The notes under the pieces: model-generated | Told to the model about the DNA's origin: nothing | Database searches by the model: none | What the model saw: the letters and a program-made list of their open reading frames with translations, nothing else | Part shown: one piece after another, positions 25,539 to 33,489 of the stretch | How the letters are laid out: each line of letters starts with the position of its first letter | Numbering within the stretch: the first letter of the stretch is position 1 | Origin: JBEICQ01 sp046297395 | Lineage (GTDB): Bacteria > Bacteroidota > Bacteroidia > UBA4408 | Length of the DNA stretch: 64,000 nt | Reading direction: 5' to 3' | Assembly (NCBI GenBank): GCA_046297395.1 | Contig: JBKCNM010000007.1 | Location: 1 to 64,000, forward strand | Translations under genes and position numbers: made by a program

Positions 25539-25546
25539 AAAAGGTA
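25539..25546 (-). promoter_or_regulatory. Candidate -7 box of the serine hydrolase gene
   Basis: The minus strand reads TACCTTTT, one base from TAnnTTTG, 33 bases before the ATG at 25505. No clear -33 box is seen. Confidence 0.3.
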
Positions 25547-25721
25547 AGGAAAGGTTTAATAAAAAAAGAATGGGTGCATGTTTGCGTAACTTAGCACAAG
25601 CAATTTTTCGGTGAGAGGAAACTTACATTTTTTCTTTTTGCGATGCAGGAACCTATCTTCAAGTTTAAAAGGCATATGTTCATGCTATTAAGTATCTTTA
25701 AAATTCTGTTCTGATTTTTCA

Positions 25722-26438
25722 ATGCCCAGACTTTCCGCCTATACGCTTAAGCCGTTTAAAAATACGCTCCATTTTCGGAATGTATTTGTGTGGAATATTT
25801 TGCTTTTGCTTCTTCCTTCTTCGAATATTTACTCTTTGGGGAAGACCGGAACGCAAAAAAACAAAGCAAACAGCATGTCATTTTCTTTTTCTTCCCAAAC
25901 AGAAAAAGGGGACTCTATTCAATTGGATGTTCTTAGGTTTTATGTATCATCGGTGCAACTTTATTCCCATGGAAAAATGGTTGCATCCGATTCATCCGGA
26001 TTTTATTTGGTTGATATCAAAGATTCTTTAAAAAGTTCATTTACACTAAGAAGTAAGATGTCCGAGTCTTTTGATGAACTCAGGTTTTGTGTAGGAATTG
26101 ATTCAGTTACCAGCTCATCCGGAGCTATGGAGGGCGATTTGAATCCCTCGCATCAAATGTATTGGACATGGCAGAGTGGCTACATTTTTGTAAAATTGGA
26201 AGGATATGTAAAGAAAAAGCAATTTGAATATCATTTGGGTGGCTACGCTTTTCCTAACAAGGCCATACAGGAAATGCAATTTAGAATGGATTCTGCCGGG
26301 GATTTTCGTTTTATATTTGATGCCCATCATTTTTTTACCCATATGCCTACTGGTATCCCTTTTATGTTGATGAGACCGGGAGAAGAGGCAAAAATTTTGA
26401 TGCAACATTTTGCAGCGTCCATTCACCTTGAAAAATAA
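25722..26438 (+). CDS. MbnP-like copper-binding family protein
   Basis: The 238-residue exported protein has a hydrophobic signal segment (~residues 21-38) and the MbnP family core. Recognisable parts are LDVLRFYVSSVQLYS, FCVGIDSVTSSSGAMEGDL, and NPSHQMYWTWQSGYIFVKLE with two tryptophans at 148 and 150. FHLGG/AFP-type and HHFF segments follow, with several histidines near the C-terminus. In methanotrophs, MbnP is a periplasmic copper-binding protein in which a tryptophan is converted to kynurenine by the diheme enzyme MbnH. Here the next gene encodes such a diheme protein, overlapping by 11 bases. Which tryptophan would be modified, and whether this protein binds copper, is inference. No methanobactin genes are present. 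A TATCTTTA box at 25693-25700 is a weak promoter candidate. Confidence 0.85.
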   Translation: MPRLSAYTLKPFKNTLHFRNVFVWNILLLLLPSSNIYSLGKTGTQKNKANSMSFSFSSQTEKGDSIQLDVLRFYVSSVQLYSHGKMVASDSSGFYLVDIKDSLKSSFTLRSKMSESFDELRFCVGIDSVTSSSGAMEGDLNPSHQMYWTWQSGYIFVKLEGYVKKKQFEYHLGGYAFPNKAIQEMQFRMDSAGDFRFIFDAHHFFTHMPTGIPFMLMRPGEEAKILMQHFAASIHLEK

Positions 26439-27474
26439 AGGCAGTCTCTTTTTTCTTCTTCTGGTTTGTATGATTGCCTCCAGTGCTTTTATGCAGATGA
26501 GGATGGACTCTCCTCCCTTCCCGGAAAAAAGATACAAGGGCAGATTCAGTCATCCTTCAGCTGTTCGGTTGCTTGGCAGAATTTTATTTTATGATCCGAT
26601 TCTTTCCGCCGACAGCACCATCAGTTGTGCATCTTGTCATTCTCCTTTCAATGCCTTTGCCCATACCGACCATGCACGAAGTCATGGCATACGCGACAGC
26701 ATGGGCATGCGGAATGCACCTGCCTTGTTCAATTTGTCCTATCATCCTTATTTTATGTGGGACGGTGGCATCAATCATCTCGAAATGCAATCACTTGCGC
26801 CCATTACACATCCGGGTGAAATGGGAGAAAGTGTAAGCCATGTTTTGGCGAAAATCAGAAGGCAGGCTATTTACAGGCATTTGTTTGCCAATGCATTTTC
26901 AGATACTTCATTAAGCATTCCCAAAATGCTCAAAGCCATTGGGTTTTTTATGGCAAGTTTAGAAAGCAATTCTTCGCGATATGATTCAGTATTTGCAGGT
27001 AAAGCAACATATACTGAACAAGAGAAGAACGGATATTTTATTTTCTCTGCACATTGTGCAAAGTGCCATGTACCTCCTCTGTTTTCCAATTTTGCATTTG
27101 AGGTGAACGGACTTCCTCCTGATCCAGTATTGAGGGATTACGGCAGAATGAAACAAACACAGCTTCGAAGAGATTCCCTGCGATTTAAGGTTCCTTCTTT
27201 GCGCAACCTTGATTACAGTGCACCCTATATGCACGATGGAAGGTTTAAAACACTTACAGAAGTCATCAATCATTACAACACAGCGCGCGATACTACAGCA
27301 TATGTCTCCAAGGAACTTAAAAAAAACATGGCACTTAGTTCTGTTCAAAAAACCGATTTGCTTTCGTTTCTCCTTTGTTTGAATGACCGCAGCTTCGTTT
27401 TTAACCCTGCTCATCAATATCCGAGAAATGAATTGGATTCCCTAAAGAAAAGCTTTGGACTGTCGTCTAAATAA
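26428..27474 (+). CDS. Diheme cytochrome c peroxidase / MbnH-like (MauG family)
   Basis: The protein has a signal segment at the N-terminus and two c-type heme sites: SCASCH (residues 67-71 as C-x-x-C-H) and HCAKCH (210-214). MRNAPALFNLSYHPYFMWDG is the cytochrome c peroxidase/MauG core, and the C-terminal PSLRNLDYSAPYMHDGRFKT holds the distal methionine region. It should be periplasmic. It directly follows and overlaps the MbnP-like gene, so by family knowledge it is a candidate protein-tryptophan-oxidising enzyme acting on that partner; an ordinary H2O2-detoxifying peroxidase is the alternative. I start it at TTG 26428, which gives MKNKGSLFFLLL as signal sequence. A TTG at 26410 and an ATG at 26470 are alternatives; the last would shorten the signal peptide. 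Confidence 0.88.
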   Translation: MKNKGSLFFLLLVCMIASSAFMQMRMDSPPFPEKRYKGRFSHPSAVRLLGRILFYDPILSADSTISCASCHSPFNAFAHTDHARSHGIRDSMGMRNAPALFNLSYHPYFMWDGGINHLEMQSLAPITHPGEMGESVSHVLAKIRRQAIYRHLFANAFSDTSLSIPKMLKAIGFFMASLESNSSRYDSVFAGKATYTEQEKNGYFIFSAHCAKCHVPPLFSNFAFEVNGLPPDPVLRDYGRMKQTQLRRDSLRFKVPSLRNLDYSAPYMHDGRFKTLTEVINHYNTARDTTAYVSKELKKNMALSSVQKTDLLSFLLCLNDRSFVFNPAHQYPRNELDSLKKSFGLSSK

Positions 27475-27479
27475 TTTTA

Positions 27480-27487
27480 TACCTTCG
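27480..27487 (+). promoter_or_regulatory. Candidate -7 box of the YHYH gene
   Basis: TACCTTCG differs from TAnnTTTG at one base and lies 22 bases before the ATG. A TTTG at 27454-27457 is 22 bases upstream, slightly long. Confidence 0.35.
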
Positions 27488-27509
27488 TGAGAAGCAACAA
27501 ACCAACCAA

Positions 27510-28886
27510 ATGAAAAAAATTCTTTTGGCAGTATCTTTTATTCTGCCTTTTTACGCGCATGTTTTGGCGCAAGGTCCTGAAGTCAGTTCATGGATTATCA
27601 ATTCCAACGGTGCATTGGGTCGTCATTATGTGAATGGGAATTCCACACCTATTCAGGACAATGATTCCGTGAATGTGCAGACCGTACTGTATTCAAGCAA
27701 TTGGGTGTATGTTCGTACCAAGGGTATTCCCGCTTACATTACCGGACCATTTCTTGATGGGAACCCATCGGTGGCTACCAATCAGAATGCGATTTTCAAG
27801 TTGTCGAGGAATCCGGTGCAAAATACGGGTACGCCAACGCCGACTTCCGGAGGGAATATTGGCATATTTATCAATGGTGTGGCTTTGTTTGATTACCGTG
27901 ATGGAGTTGCATGGAATCCTAGCACAAATGCATTGTGCGGAGGTCCCGGCAATCCTCCTTGTCCGGGTGGTCCTATGGCCAGCATGGCATGGAACAGGGA
28001 TGCAATACCTGCTGAACGCGCAGGTTTTGACTGCTCCAAAGGACATCCTGCCATGGGCAATTATCATCATCACCAAAATCCGAGTGCATTTAACTTGGAT
28101 TTGAATGTGGTTTCAAACATCTGTAATTTGTATGCTGCCGATGGTTTATACGCCATTGATAGTTCACAGCATTCACCTTTGATTGGGTTTGCTTACGATG
28201 GATTTCCCATCTATGGAGCGTATGGATTCAGGAATACGGATGGAACCGGAGGTGTTGTTCGTATAAAATCCGGATACCAATTAAGGAGCATCACCACAAG
28301 AACAACTAGCCCAACAGGAGCAAGCGTATCTGCCGGTCCTGCAGTTAGCACCACTTATCCGCTTGGATATTTCAGAGAAGATTATGAATTTGTTGGGGGC
28401 TCCGGCTTGCCTGATGTTTTAGACGAGCACAATGGTAGATTTTGTGTAACACCGGAATATCCTAATGGGATGTATTGTTATTTTGCTACGGTAGATCAGA
28501 ACTGGAATTCTGCTTATCCCTACATTGTTGGTCCAACATTTTACGGCACGCGAACAGGAGCAAAAGTTACTGCCATTGGTGAAGTGGTAAATACTTATAA
28601 CCCTTCCACCACTTCCCTGAAAAAAAATGCTGAAAATGATGTTGTCTTTCATGCTTTCCCCAATCCGGCTTCAGAATTAATAGCAGTTCAGATCAGTGGA
28701 TTGCTTACTCGTACAATGATGGTTGCCCTTTACGATTTATCAGGAAAACTGATAGAAGAAAAGACCCTGAATCCGGGAAGTACCATTAGTTATTTTGATA
28801 CACGCAAGTTGTATGCCGGTGAATACCTGATCAAACTTGTTGGTGAATCAAGCACGCAAACCAAGCGATTGAGTCTGGTAAAGTAA
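27510..28886 (+). CDS. Secreted YHYH-domain protein with T9SS sorting domain
   Basis: The 458-residue protein has a signal peptide (cleavage near VLAQG). Its YHYH-family core contains GNYHHHQNP (~190), LIGFAYDGFPIYGAYGF (~230) and DEHNGRFCVTPEYPNGMYCY (~307). The His-rich loop reads YHHH rather than YHYH. The last ~75 residues are a T9SS type A sorting domain (AFPNPASELIAVQ to QTKRLSLVK). The biochemical role of YHYH proteins is not established; clustered histidines and tyrosines suggest metal binding. The gene lies 35 bases after the diheme peroxidase, in the same direction, which suggests a shared process with the MbnP/MbnH-like pair. Confidence 0.88.
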   Translation: MKKILLAVSFILPFYAHVLAQGPEVSSWIINSNGALGRHYVNGNSTPIQDNDSVNVQTVLYSSNWVYVRTKGIPAYITGPFLDGNPSVATNQNAIFKLSRNPVQNTGTPTPTSGGNIGIFINGVALFDYRDGVAWNPSTNALCGGPGNPPCPGGPMASMAWNRDAIPAERAGFDCSKGHPAMGNYHHHQNPSAFNLDLNVVSNICNLYAADGLYAIDSSQHSPLIGFAYDGFPIYGAYGFRNTDGTGGVVRIKSGYQLRSITTRTTSPTGASVSAGPAVSTTYPLGYFREDYEFVGGSGLPDVLDEHNGRFCVTPEYPNGMYCYFATVDQNWNSAYPYIVGPTFYGTRTGAKVTAIGEVVNTYNPSTTSLKKNAENDVVFHAFPNPASELIAVQISGLLTRTMMVALYDLSGKLIEEKTLNPGSTISYFDTRKLYAGEYLIKLVGESSTQTKRLSLVK

Positions 28887-28925
28887 CTGCATTAGGTTGG
28901 CATCATGAGTTGCCGGCAGCGTAAT

Positions 28926-29318
28926 TCAGTCTTTGCTTAGCGGAAGTTTTTCTTTTTCCCAGGCTTCAATACCGCCCTGTAGTTCATAAACATTTGTAAA
29001 GCCGGATTTGCGCAGATACTCTGCGGCAGAAGCGCTTCGTCCTCCTTTTAGGCAATAGACAAAAACTGTTTTCTTTTTGTCTAATTGTTTGCAGGTGTTT
29101 TTAAAACCATCATCATTCCAGTTGATGTTTCGTGCATTTTTCAGGTGACTTTCTGCATACTCCTCCGGAGAACGAACATCCAATAAAATAGCTCCCTGTA
29201 ATTTGTTCAGGCGGTCTGAAAAATCGCGGGGTGAAATTTCCTGTGCGCCCGAGTTTTTTTGGAGGTTGCAGCCAATAAAAAGAGTGAAGAGAAGAATTTG
29301 TTTTAAACGATTCATCAT
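28926..29318 (-). CDS. Rhodanese-like lipoprotein
   Basis: The 130-residue protein has a signal peptide with lipobox FIGC (Cys ~17) and one rhodanese domain. LLDVRSPEEYAESHLKNARN is the CH2A-like region, and the active-site loop is VYCLKGGRSA with the catalytic cysteine at about residue 89. It should act in the envelope as a sulfurtransferase or persulfide carrier; the acceptor is unknown. It follows the thioredoxin gene by 3 bases, so the pair may deal together with thiol/persulfide chemistry. The first two codons are both ATG and either could start it. Confidence 0.88.
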   Translation of the reverse strand: MMNRLKQILLFTLFIGCNLQKNSGAQEISPRDFSDRLNKLQGAILLDVRSPEEYAESHLKNARNINWNDDGFKNTCKQLDKKKTVFVYCLKGGRSASAAEYLRKSGFTNVYELQGGIEAWEKEKLPLSKD

Positions 29319-29321
29319 GTT

Positions 29322-29636
29322 TCAGATATGTTGTTGAAGGATTTGCAGAAGTTGAGGCAATGGAACCACGCCGGATTGTCTCCATCGGATCTGGTTGTTT
29401 TTAAAAAGGATGAGCGTAGGCACGCCTTGTCTCTGATAAGCATTTGCTACGGAAGGATTTTTGTCAACATCAATTTTCAGGATGACGGCTTTTTCACCAA
29501 GGTGTTTTTTTAGTTCTTCCAAGATGGGCTTCAGGGTTTTGCAGGGACCGCACCATTCTGCAAAAAAATCTACCAGCACGGGTTTGTCACCGGAGATGAA
29601 CGCTGAGAATGCGTTTTTGTTTTTTTCTTCAGGCAT
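29322..29636 (-). CDS. trxA: Thioredoxin
   Basis: The 104-residue protein is a complete thioredoxin with active site FFAEWCGPCKTLKPI (~residue 25) and the cis-proline region QGVPTLILF (~70). No signal peptide is seen, so it should be cytoplasmic and reduce protein disulfides. It is the first gene of a two-gene operon with the rhodanese lipoprotein. A TATATTTG box lies about 50 bases upstream. Paralogues are common in Bacteroidota, so the trxA name is by family only. Confidence 0.9.
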   Translation of the reverse strand: MPEEKNKNAFSAFISGDKPVLVDFFAEWCGPCKTLKPILEELKKHLGEKAVILKIDVDKNPSVANAYQRQGVPTLILFKNNQIRWRQSGVVPLPQLLQILQQHI

Positions 29637-29687
29637 AGCAGAAAGTATCGGGGTTAGTGGAAATATTTGATTTTCAAAATTTCTTTA

Positions 29688-29695
29688 CAAATATA
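29688..29695 (-). promoter_or_regulatory. -7 promoter box of the thioredoxin operon
   Basis: The minus strand reads TATATTTG, an exact match, 51 bases before the thioredoxin ATG, implying a leader of about 45 bases. Confidence 0.45.
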
Positions 29696-29819
29696 GGAAA
29701 CACTGAAAGCTGAAATGAAGCTTTAATTTTTGCGCATGAAAAAAACTCATGGTGTTTGAGATTCTTTCAAATATGTTTTTTAATCCACTTAAAGTCAATC
29801 GGCAAGCGAATGCAATTGA

Positions 29820-29827
29820 TACATTTG
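29820..29827 (+). promoter_or_regulatory. -7 promoter box of the PafA-like gene
   Basis: TACATTTG matches TAnnTTTG and ends 4 bases before the ATG at 29832, implying a leaderless or nearly leaderless message. Confidence 0.5.
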
Positions 29828-29831
29828 CAAG

Positions 29832-31463
29832 ATGAAAAGAATTTTTTTTCCGATGCTGCTATGCCTGTTACTCACAGGGGTATCTGTTTCAGCCAAAAAA
29901 AAGAAAACCCAAACCCATCTCATTGTGGGCATCGTGGTAGACCAGATGCGTTATGATTACCTCTATCGATTCTCTGCACACTATGGAGCAGATGGATTTA
30001 ATCGTTTGCTTACAAATGGATTTTCCTTCGACAATTGTCACTACAATTATGTTCCCACCTATACCGGTCCGGGGCACTCCAGCATTTTTACGGGAACCAC
30101 ACCTTCGGTGCATGGAATCGTGAGCAATGACTGGCTGGATCTTAAGTCAGGAAAAACGATGTATTGCACACGCGACGATGCGCATACCGGAGTAGGAAGC
30201 AGTGGGGATGAGGGAAAGATGTCGCCTGCAAACATGCTCACGGGCACTGTGGGAGATATGCTTCGTTTAAGCAACAACAAACAATCGAAGGTGTATGGTA
30301 TTTCATTAAAAGACCGGAGTGCCATTTTACCTGCCGGACACATGGCGAATGCCGCGTATTGGTTTGACGGGAAAACCGGAAATTTTATCAGCAGCACTTA
30401 TTACCTGAAAGAATTGCCTGAGTGGGTTAAAAAGTACAATGCACTTCGTTATCCAGAGATGTACCTTTCGCAGCCATGGAGGCCCTTGTTGCCTTTAGAA
30501 AAGTACAAGGAATGTTTGCCTGACAGCAATGCCTTTGAAAAATCATTCACCTCCGGTGCAGCAGTCTTTCCGCATAACATACCGGCTGCTTTTAACGAGA
30601 AAAAGAACTATAACATCCTGAGAGAAATACCTTATGGAAACACCCTGTTGAAAGATTTTGCCATTTCACTTTTTAAAAATGAAAAACCGGGGATGGGTGA
30701 ACAGCATGATTTTGTGAGCATCAGTTTTTCTTCCACAGATTATGTTGGACATCGTTTTGGGGTGAGCAGCATGGAAACGGAAGATACTTATATCCGCCTC
30801 GATCGGGATTTGGCTGAACTATTTGCCTTTTTGGATTCAACCTACGGAAAAGATAGCTACACGATGTTTTTAACGGCCGATCATGGTGCCTGCGAGGTAC
30901 CGGCCTATCTGCAATCAGTTGGAATGCCTTCGGGATATTTCTCTTCAGAAGCGCTGCTTGATAGTGTAAAGAAATTCACTTTAAAAACATTCGGAAAGCA
31001 ATACATTGAGGGAATTGATAACAATATGGTGTATTTGTCGAAAGATATGCCGCTTGCTGAAGCTGAATGGGTGGCCAAAAAAATGGCAGATTATTTGCTT
31101 CAGTTTCCAGGAATTGCTGCTGCATTAACCTCTTCTGAATTGAGGAGTGCGCAATATTCGGATGTGCCCAGAAGCCTGATGCAAAAGGGATATTTCAGAA
31201 ACAGGGGAGGAGAGGTATTCTTTTGTTTGTCACCCGGATGGATGGAATATTCAAGAACCGGAAGCACGCATGGTTCCTCGTTTTCTTATGATACCCGTGT
31301 GCCCTTGCTCTTTTACGGGAAAGGGATTCCCCATGGGAACTCCTCTAAACGCGTGGAGATAACTGATATAGCGCCAAGCATTTGTCGAATGCTTAACATT
31401 GCATTTCCGGATGGCTGTACAGGAAATCCGCTGAATGAATACTTCAATAAATCTGCTCCTTGA
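29832..31463 (+). CDS. PafA-like alkaline phosphatase
   Basis: The 543-residue periplasmic phosphomonoesterase of the alkaline phosphatase superfamily has a signal peptide (to ~Ala21). Active-site residues match PafA of Elizabethkingia. These are the metal ligand in VVDQMRYDY (Asp37), the nucleophile Thr78 in TYTGPGHSSIFTG, Asn99 in VSNDW, Lys160/Arg162 in SLKDRSAI, STDYVGHRFG, TADHGACEVP, and STHGSSFSYD near the C-terminus. By family knowledge it releases phosphate from phosphomonoesters with little product inhibition. Its stop overlaps the rnpA start by 4 bases. Confidence 0.92.
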   Translation: MKRIFFPMLLCLLLTGVSVSAKKKKTQTHLIVGIVVDQMRYDYLYRFSAHYGADGFNRLLTNGFSFDNCHYNYVPTYTGPGHSSIFTGTTPSVHGIVSNDWLDLKSGKTMYCTRDDAHTGVGSSGDEGKMSPANMLTGTVGDMLRLSNNKQSKVYGISLKDRSAILPAGHMANAAYWFDGKTGNFISSTYYLKELPEWVKKYNALRYPEMYLSQPWRPLLPLEKYKECLPDSNAFEKSFTSGAAVFPHNIPAAFNEKKNYNILREIPYGNTLLKDFAISLFKNEKPGMGEQHDFVSISFSSTDYVGHRFGVSSMETEDTYIRLDRDLAELFAFLDSTYGKDSYTMFLTADHGACEVPAYLQSVGMPSGYFSSEALLDSVKKFTLKTFGKQYIEGIDNNMVYLSKDMPLAEAEWVAKKMADYLLQFPGIAAALTSSELRSAQYSDVPRSLMQKGYFRNRGGEVFFCLSPGWMEYSRTGSTHGSSFSYDTRVPLLFYGKGIPHGNSSKRVEITDIAPSICRMLNIAFPDGCTGNPLNEYFNKSAP

Positions 31464-31876
31464 AAAGGGAAACCCTGCATAAGCATGAAATCCTAAGAAG
31501 CCGGAAGGAAATTGCCGACTTGTTTTTAAAGGGAAAATCTTTTCTGATGCATCCCATCAAGGTTGTATATCTGGAGACCGATGCAGGGGATTTGCCCTGC
31601 AAGATGCTCTTTATGGTTCCCAAAAAACGGTTTAGGAGGGCGCATGACAGAAACCGATTGCGCAGGCTGATGAAAGAGGCTTACAGGCGACAGAAACAAC
31701 TATTGGGGTCTGAAGGATCCAATACTGTTAAAACTTTTCATGTGGCATGGGTGTATGTAGGCACAGAACCGCTCAATTACCATGTTCTTTTTGATAAGGT
31801 TGCCCGGGTTATGCAGAGAATCAGGGAATTGTTTGAACCAAACAAGCCGGGAACAGAATCAGGAGAAAAACCATAA
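31460..31876 (+). CDS. rnpA: Ribonuclease P protein component
   Basis: RnpA is the protein cofactor of RNase P, which matures tRNA 5' ends. The signature is KKRFRRAHDRNRLRRLMKEA (residues ~53-72), with the N-terminal LHKHEILRSRKEIADLF and a central beta-sheet region. It starts with a TTG that overlaps the stop of the PafA-like gene, so its translation looks coupled to that gene. The usual neighbours rpmH and yidD/yidC are absent, which is an unusual setting but the protein is otherwise normal. At 138 residues it carries a short extra C-terminal tail. Confidence 0.92.
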   Translation: MKRETLHKHEILRSRKEIADLFLKGKSFLMHPIKVVYLETDAGDLPCKMLFMVPKKRFRRAHDRNRLRRLMKEAYRRQKQLLGSEGSNTVKTFHVAWVYVGTEPLNYHVLFDKVARVMQRIRELFEPNKPGTESGEKP

Positions 31877-31964
31877 AATCAGCGAATTGCAAAATAAATC
31901 GCCATTCCTTTCGTTAACAGGAAACAGTGAAAAAATGCTAAGATGAACATCGCGTTGTGGAAAT

Positions 31965-31996
31965 CTTGTTTTGCGTTGAATAAATTCATAAAATTG
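31965..31996 (+). promoter_or_regulatory. Candidate promoter of the exbB-tonB operon
   Basis: CTTG at 31965-31968 and TAAAATTG at 31989-31996 are spaced by 20 bases; each differs from the consensus at one base. The exbB ATG is 40 bases downstream. Confidence 0.4.
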
Positions 31997-32036
31997 CCGT
32001 CCTTATAAAACACCACTATTCACAAACACCTGCATT

Positions 32037-32840
32037 ATGAGCAAGCCAAACTCTTCTAAAGGAAACAAGTCTGATATGTTAGTTTCCTCCCTAGCAATTC
32101 CCATCGCATTTGTTGTTGCCATTCTTATTTATGTTTTTATTCTGGGCGCTCCCGGTAATTTTGAAGACAACGATCCGGCAAACCACCCCATCAATACCCT
32201 CGGAACCGTTCACAAAGGCGGTGTGATTGTACCCATATTGATTACTGTGTTGCTTGTGATATTGTTTTTCTCGATTGAGCGTTTTGTAACCATATCCCGT
32301 GCCAAAGGTAAAGGCAATGTACAATCCTTCATTTTGGGATTACGCGAGATGGTGAACACCGGTCAGTTGGACAAAGCCATGGCTGAATGTGACCGTCAGC
32401 GTGGCTCTGTAGCTGCTGTGCTCAAATCTGGCCTGGTTCGTTACAAACAAGTTGAATCTGACAACAGCATGGATAAAGAAAGCAAGATTGTGGCCATACA
32501 AAAAGACCTTGAGGAGGCTACCACTCTTGAGTTGCCAATGCTCAGCAAAAACCTGGTGATTATATCCACCTGTGCTTCCATCGCCACACTGCTTGGTCTG
32601 ATTGGTACGGTAATCGGGATGATTCGTTCATTTGCTGCGATGTCTCAGGCAGGTGCTCCCGATGCAACCGCTCTTGCAACAGGTATCTCAGAAGCACTTA
32701 TCAATACCTTTTTGGGAATTACCGGTTCAGCCATTGCCATTGTTGCCTACAACTATTTCTCCAGCAAGATAGACAGTCTTACATACAGCATCGACGAGGC
32801 TGGGTATTCACTTGTTCAGACCTTTTCAGCAAAACACTGA
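32037..32840 (+). CDS. exbB: MotA/TolQ/ExbB proton channel protein
   Basis: This inner-membrane protein forms, with ExbD, the proton channel that powers TonB. The 267 residues hold three membrane spans: SSLAIPIAFVVAILIYVFIL (~17-36), VIVPILITVLLVILFFSI (~63-80), and a long pair after residue 170 (LVIISTCASIATLLGLIGTV and GISEALINTFLGITGSAIAI). The GLIGTVIGMIRSF and STLGITGSA-like segments are family hallmarks. It leads a four-gene operon exbB-exbD-exbD-tonB, a common Bacteroidota arrangement, and follows rnpA after a 160-base gap. Confidence 0.93.
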   Translation: MSKPNSSKGNKSDMLVSSLAIPIAFVVAILIYVFILGAPGNFEDNDPANHPINTLGTVHKGGVIVPILITVLLVILFFSIERFVTISRAKGKGNVQSFILGLREMVNTGQLDKAMAECDRQRGSVAAVLKSGLVRYKQVESDNSMDKESKIVAIQKDLEEATTLELPMLSKNLVIISTCASIATLLGLIGTVIGMIRSFAAMSQAGAPDATALATGISEALINTFLGITGSAIAIVAYNYFSSKIDSLTYSIDEAGYSLVQTFSAKH

Positions 32841-32861
32841 GAAACCTCAAAATAAGCGCTC

Positions 32862-33479
32862 ATGCCAAAGATAAAAATGCCGCGCAGCAGTCCGGCCCTG
32901 GACATGACACCCATGGTGGATCTTGCATTCCTGCTGGTGACCTTTTTCATGCTCACCACGCAGTTCAGGGCAGATGAGCCGGTGATAGTAGATCCTCCTT
33001 CTTCGGTATCAGAGACCATTGTACCGGATATTGACTTGATGCAAATCATCATAGACGACAAAGGCAAGGTGTTTTTTAACATCGACGGAAAGGAGAAGAG
33101 AGCCTCTGTACTGAGGAAGATGGGCGAGAAATACGGGGTGAATTTCACCGACAATGAAATCTATCGTTTTTCCATCATGACTTCATTTGGCATGCCCATG
33201 AAATTCATGAAACAATTTCTGGGTAAAGACCAGGCTACACAAAAATTGTTCTACAACGATTTAGAAAAGCGCGGAGAAAAAGGCATTCCGGCCGATTCTT
33301 TGAACAATGAATTGAGCGACTGGGTGCTGAATGCCCGTTATTCGAATCCCAAATACAGGGTGGCCATCAAGGGTGATGGCGCAGCGAAATATCCTGTAGT
33401 AAAACAGGTGATTGAGACCCTACAAAGAAACAAAGTAAACAAGTTTAACTTCGTTACCAACCTGGAGGTAGCACAATAA
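32862..33479 (+). CDS. exbD: ExbD/TolR family protein, first copy
   Basis: The 205-residue protein has a short cytoplasmic tail, one membrane helix with the proton-carrying aspartate (DMTPMVDLAFLLVTFFMLT, Asp20) and a periplasmic domain. The periplasmic part is longer than in the E. coli protein and carries an extra ~60-residue insertion before the C-terminal segment YRVAIKGDGAAKYPVVKQVI. It is the partner of ExbB in energising TonB. It lies 21 bases after exbB and 10 before a second exbD with a nearly identical membrane motif. Confidence 0.92.
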   Translation: MPKIKMPRSSPALDMTPMVDLAFLLVTFFMLTTQFRADEPVIVDPPSSVSETIVPDIDLMQIIIDDKGKVFFNIDGKEKRASVLRKMGEKYGVNFTDNEIYRFSIMTSFGMPMKFMKQFLGKDQATQKLFYNDLEKRGEKGIPADSLNNELSDWVLNARYSNPKYRVAIKGDGAAKYPVVKQVIETLQRNKVNKFNFVTNLEVAQ

Positions 33480-33489
33480 AAAGAATTCC

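Noticed and set aside
27693..28076. 127-codon minus-strand frame opposite the YHYH gene
   Set aside because: Antisense shadow of a clearly supported gene; no promoter or family resemblance.
28887..28925. Terminator between the YHYH and rhodanese genes
   Set aside because: Only a weak 4-bp stem (GGCA/TGCC) without a T-run can be drawn.
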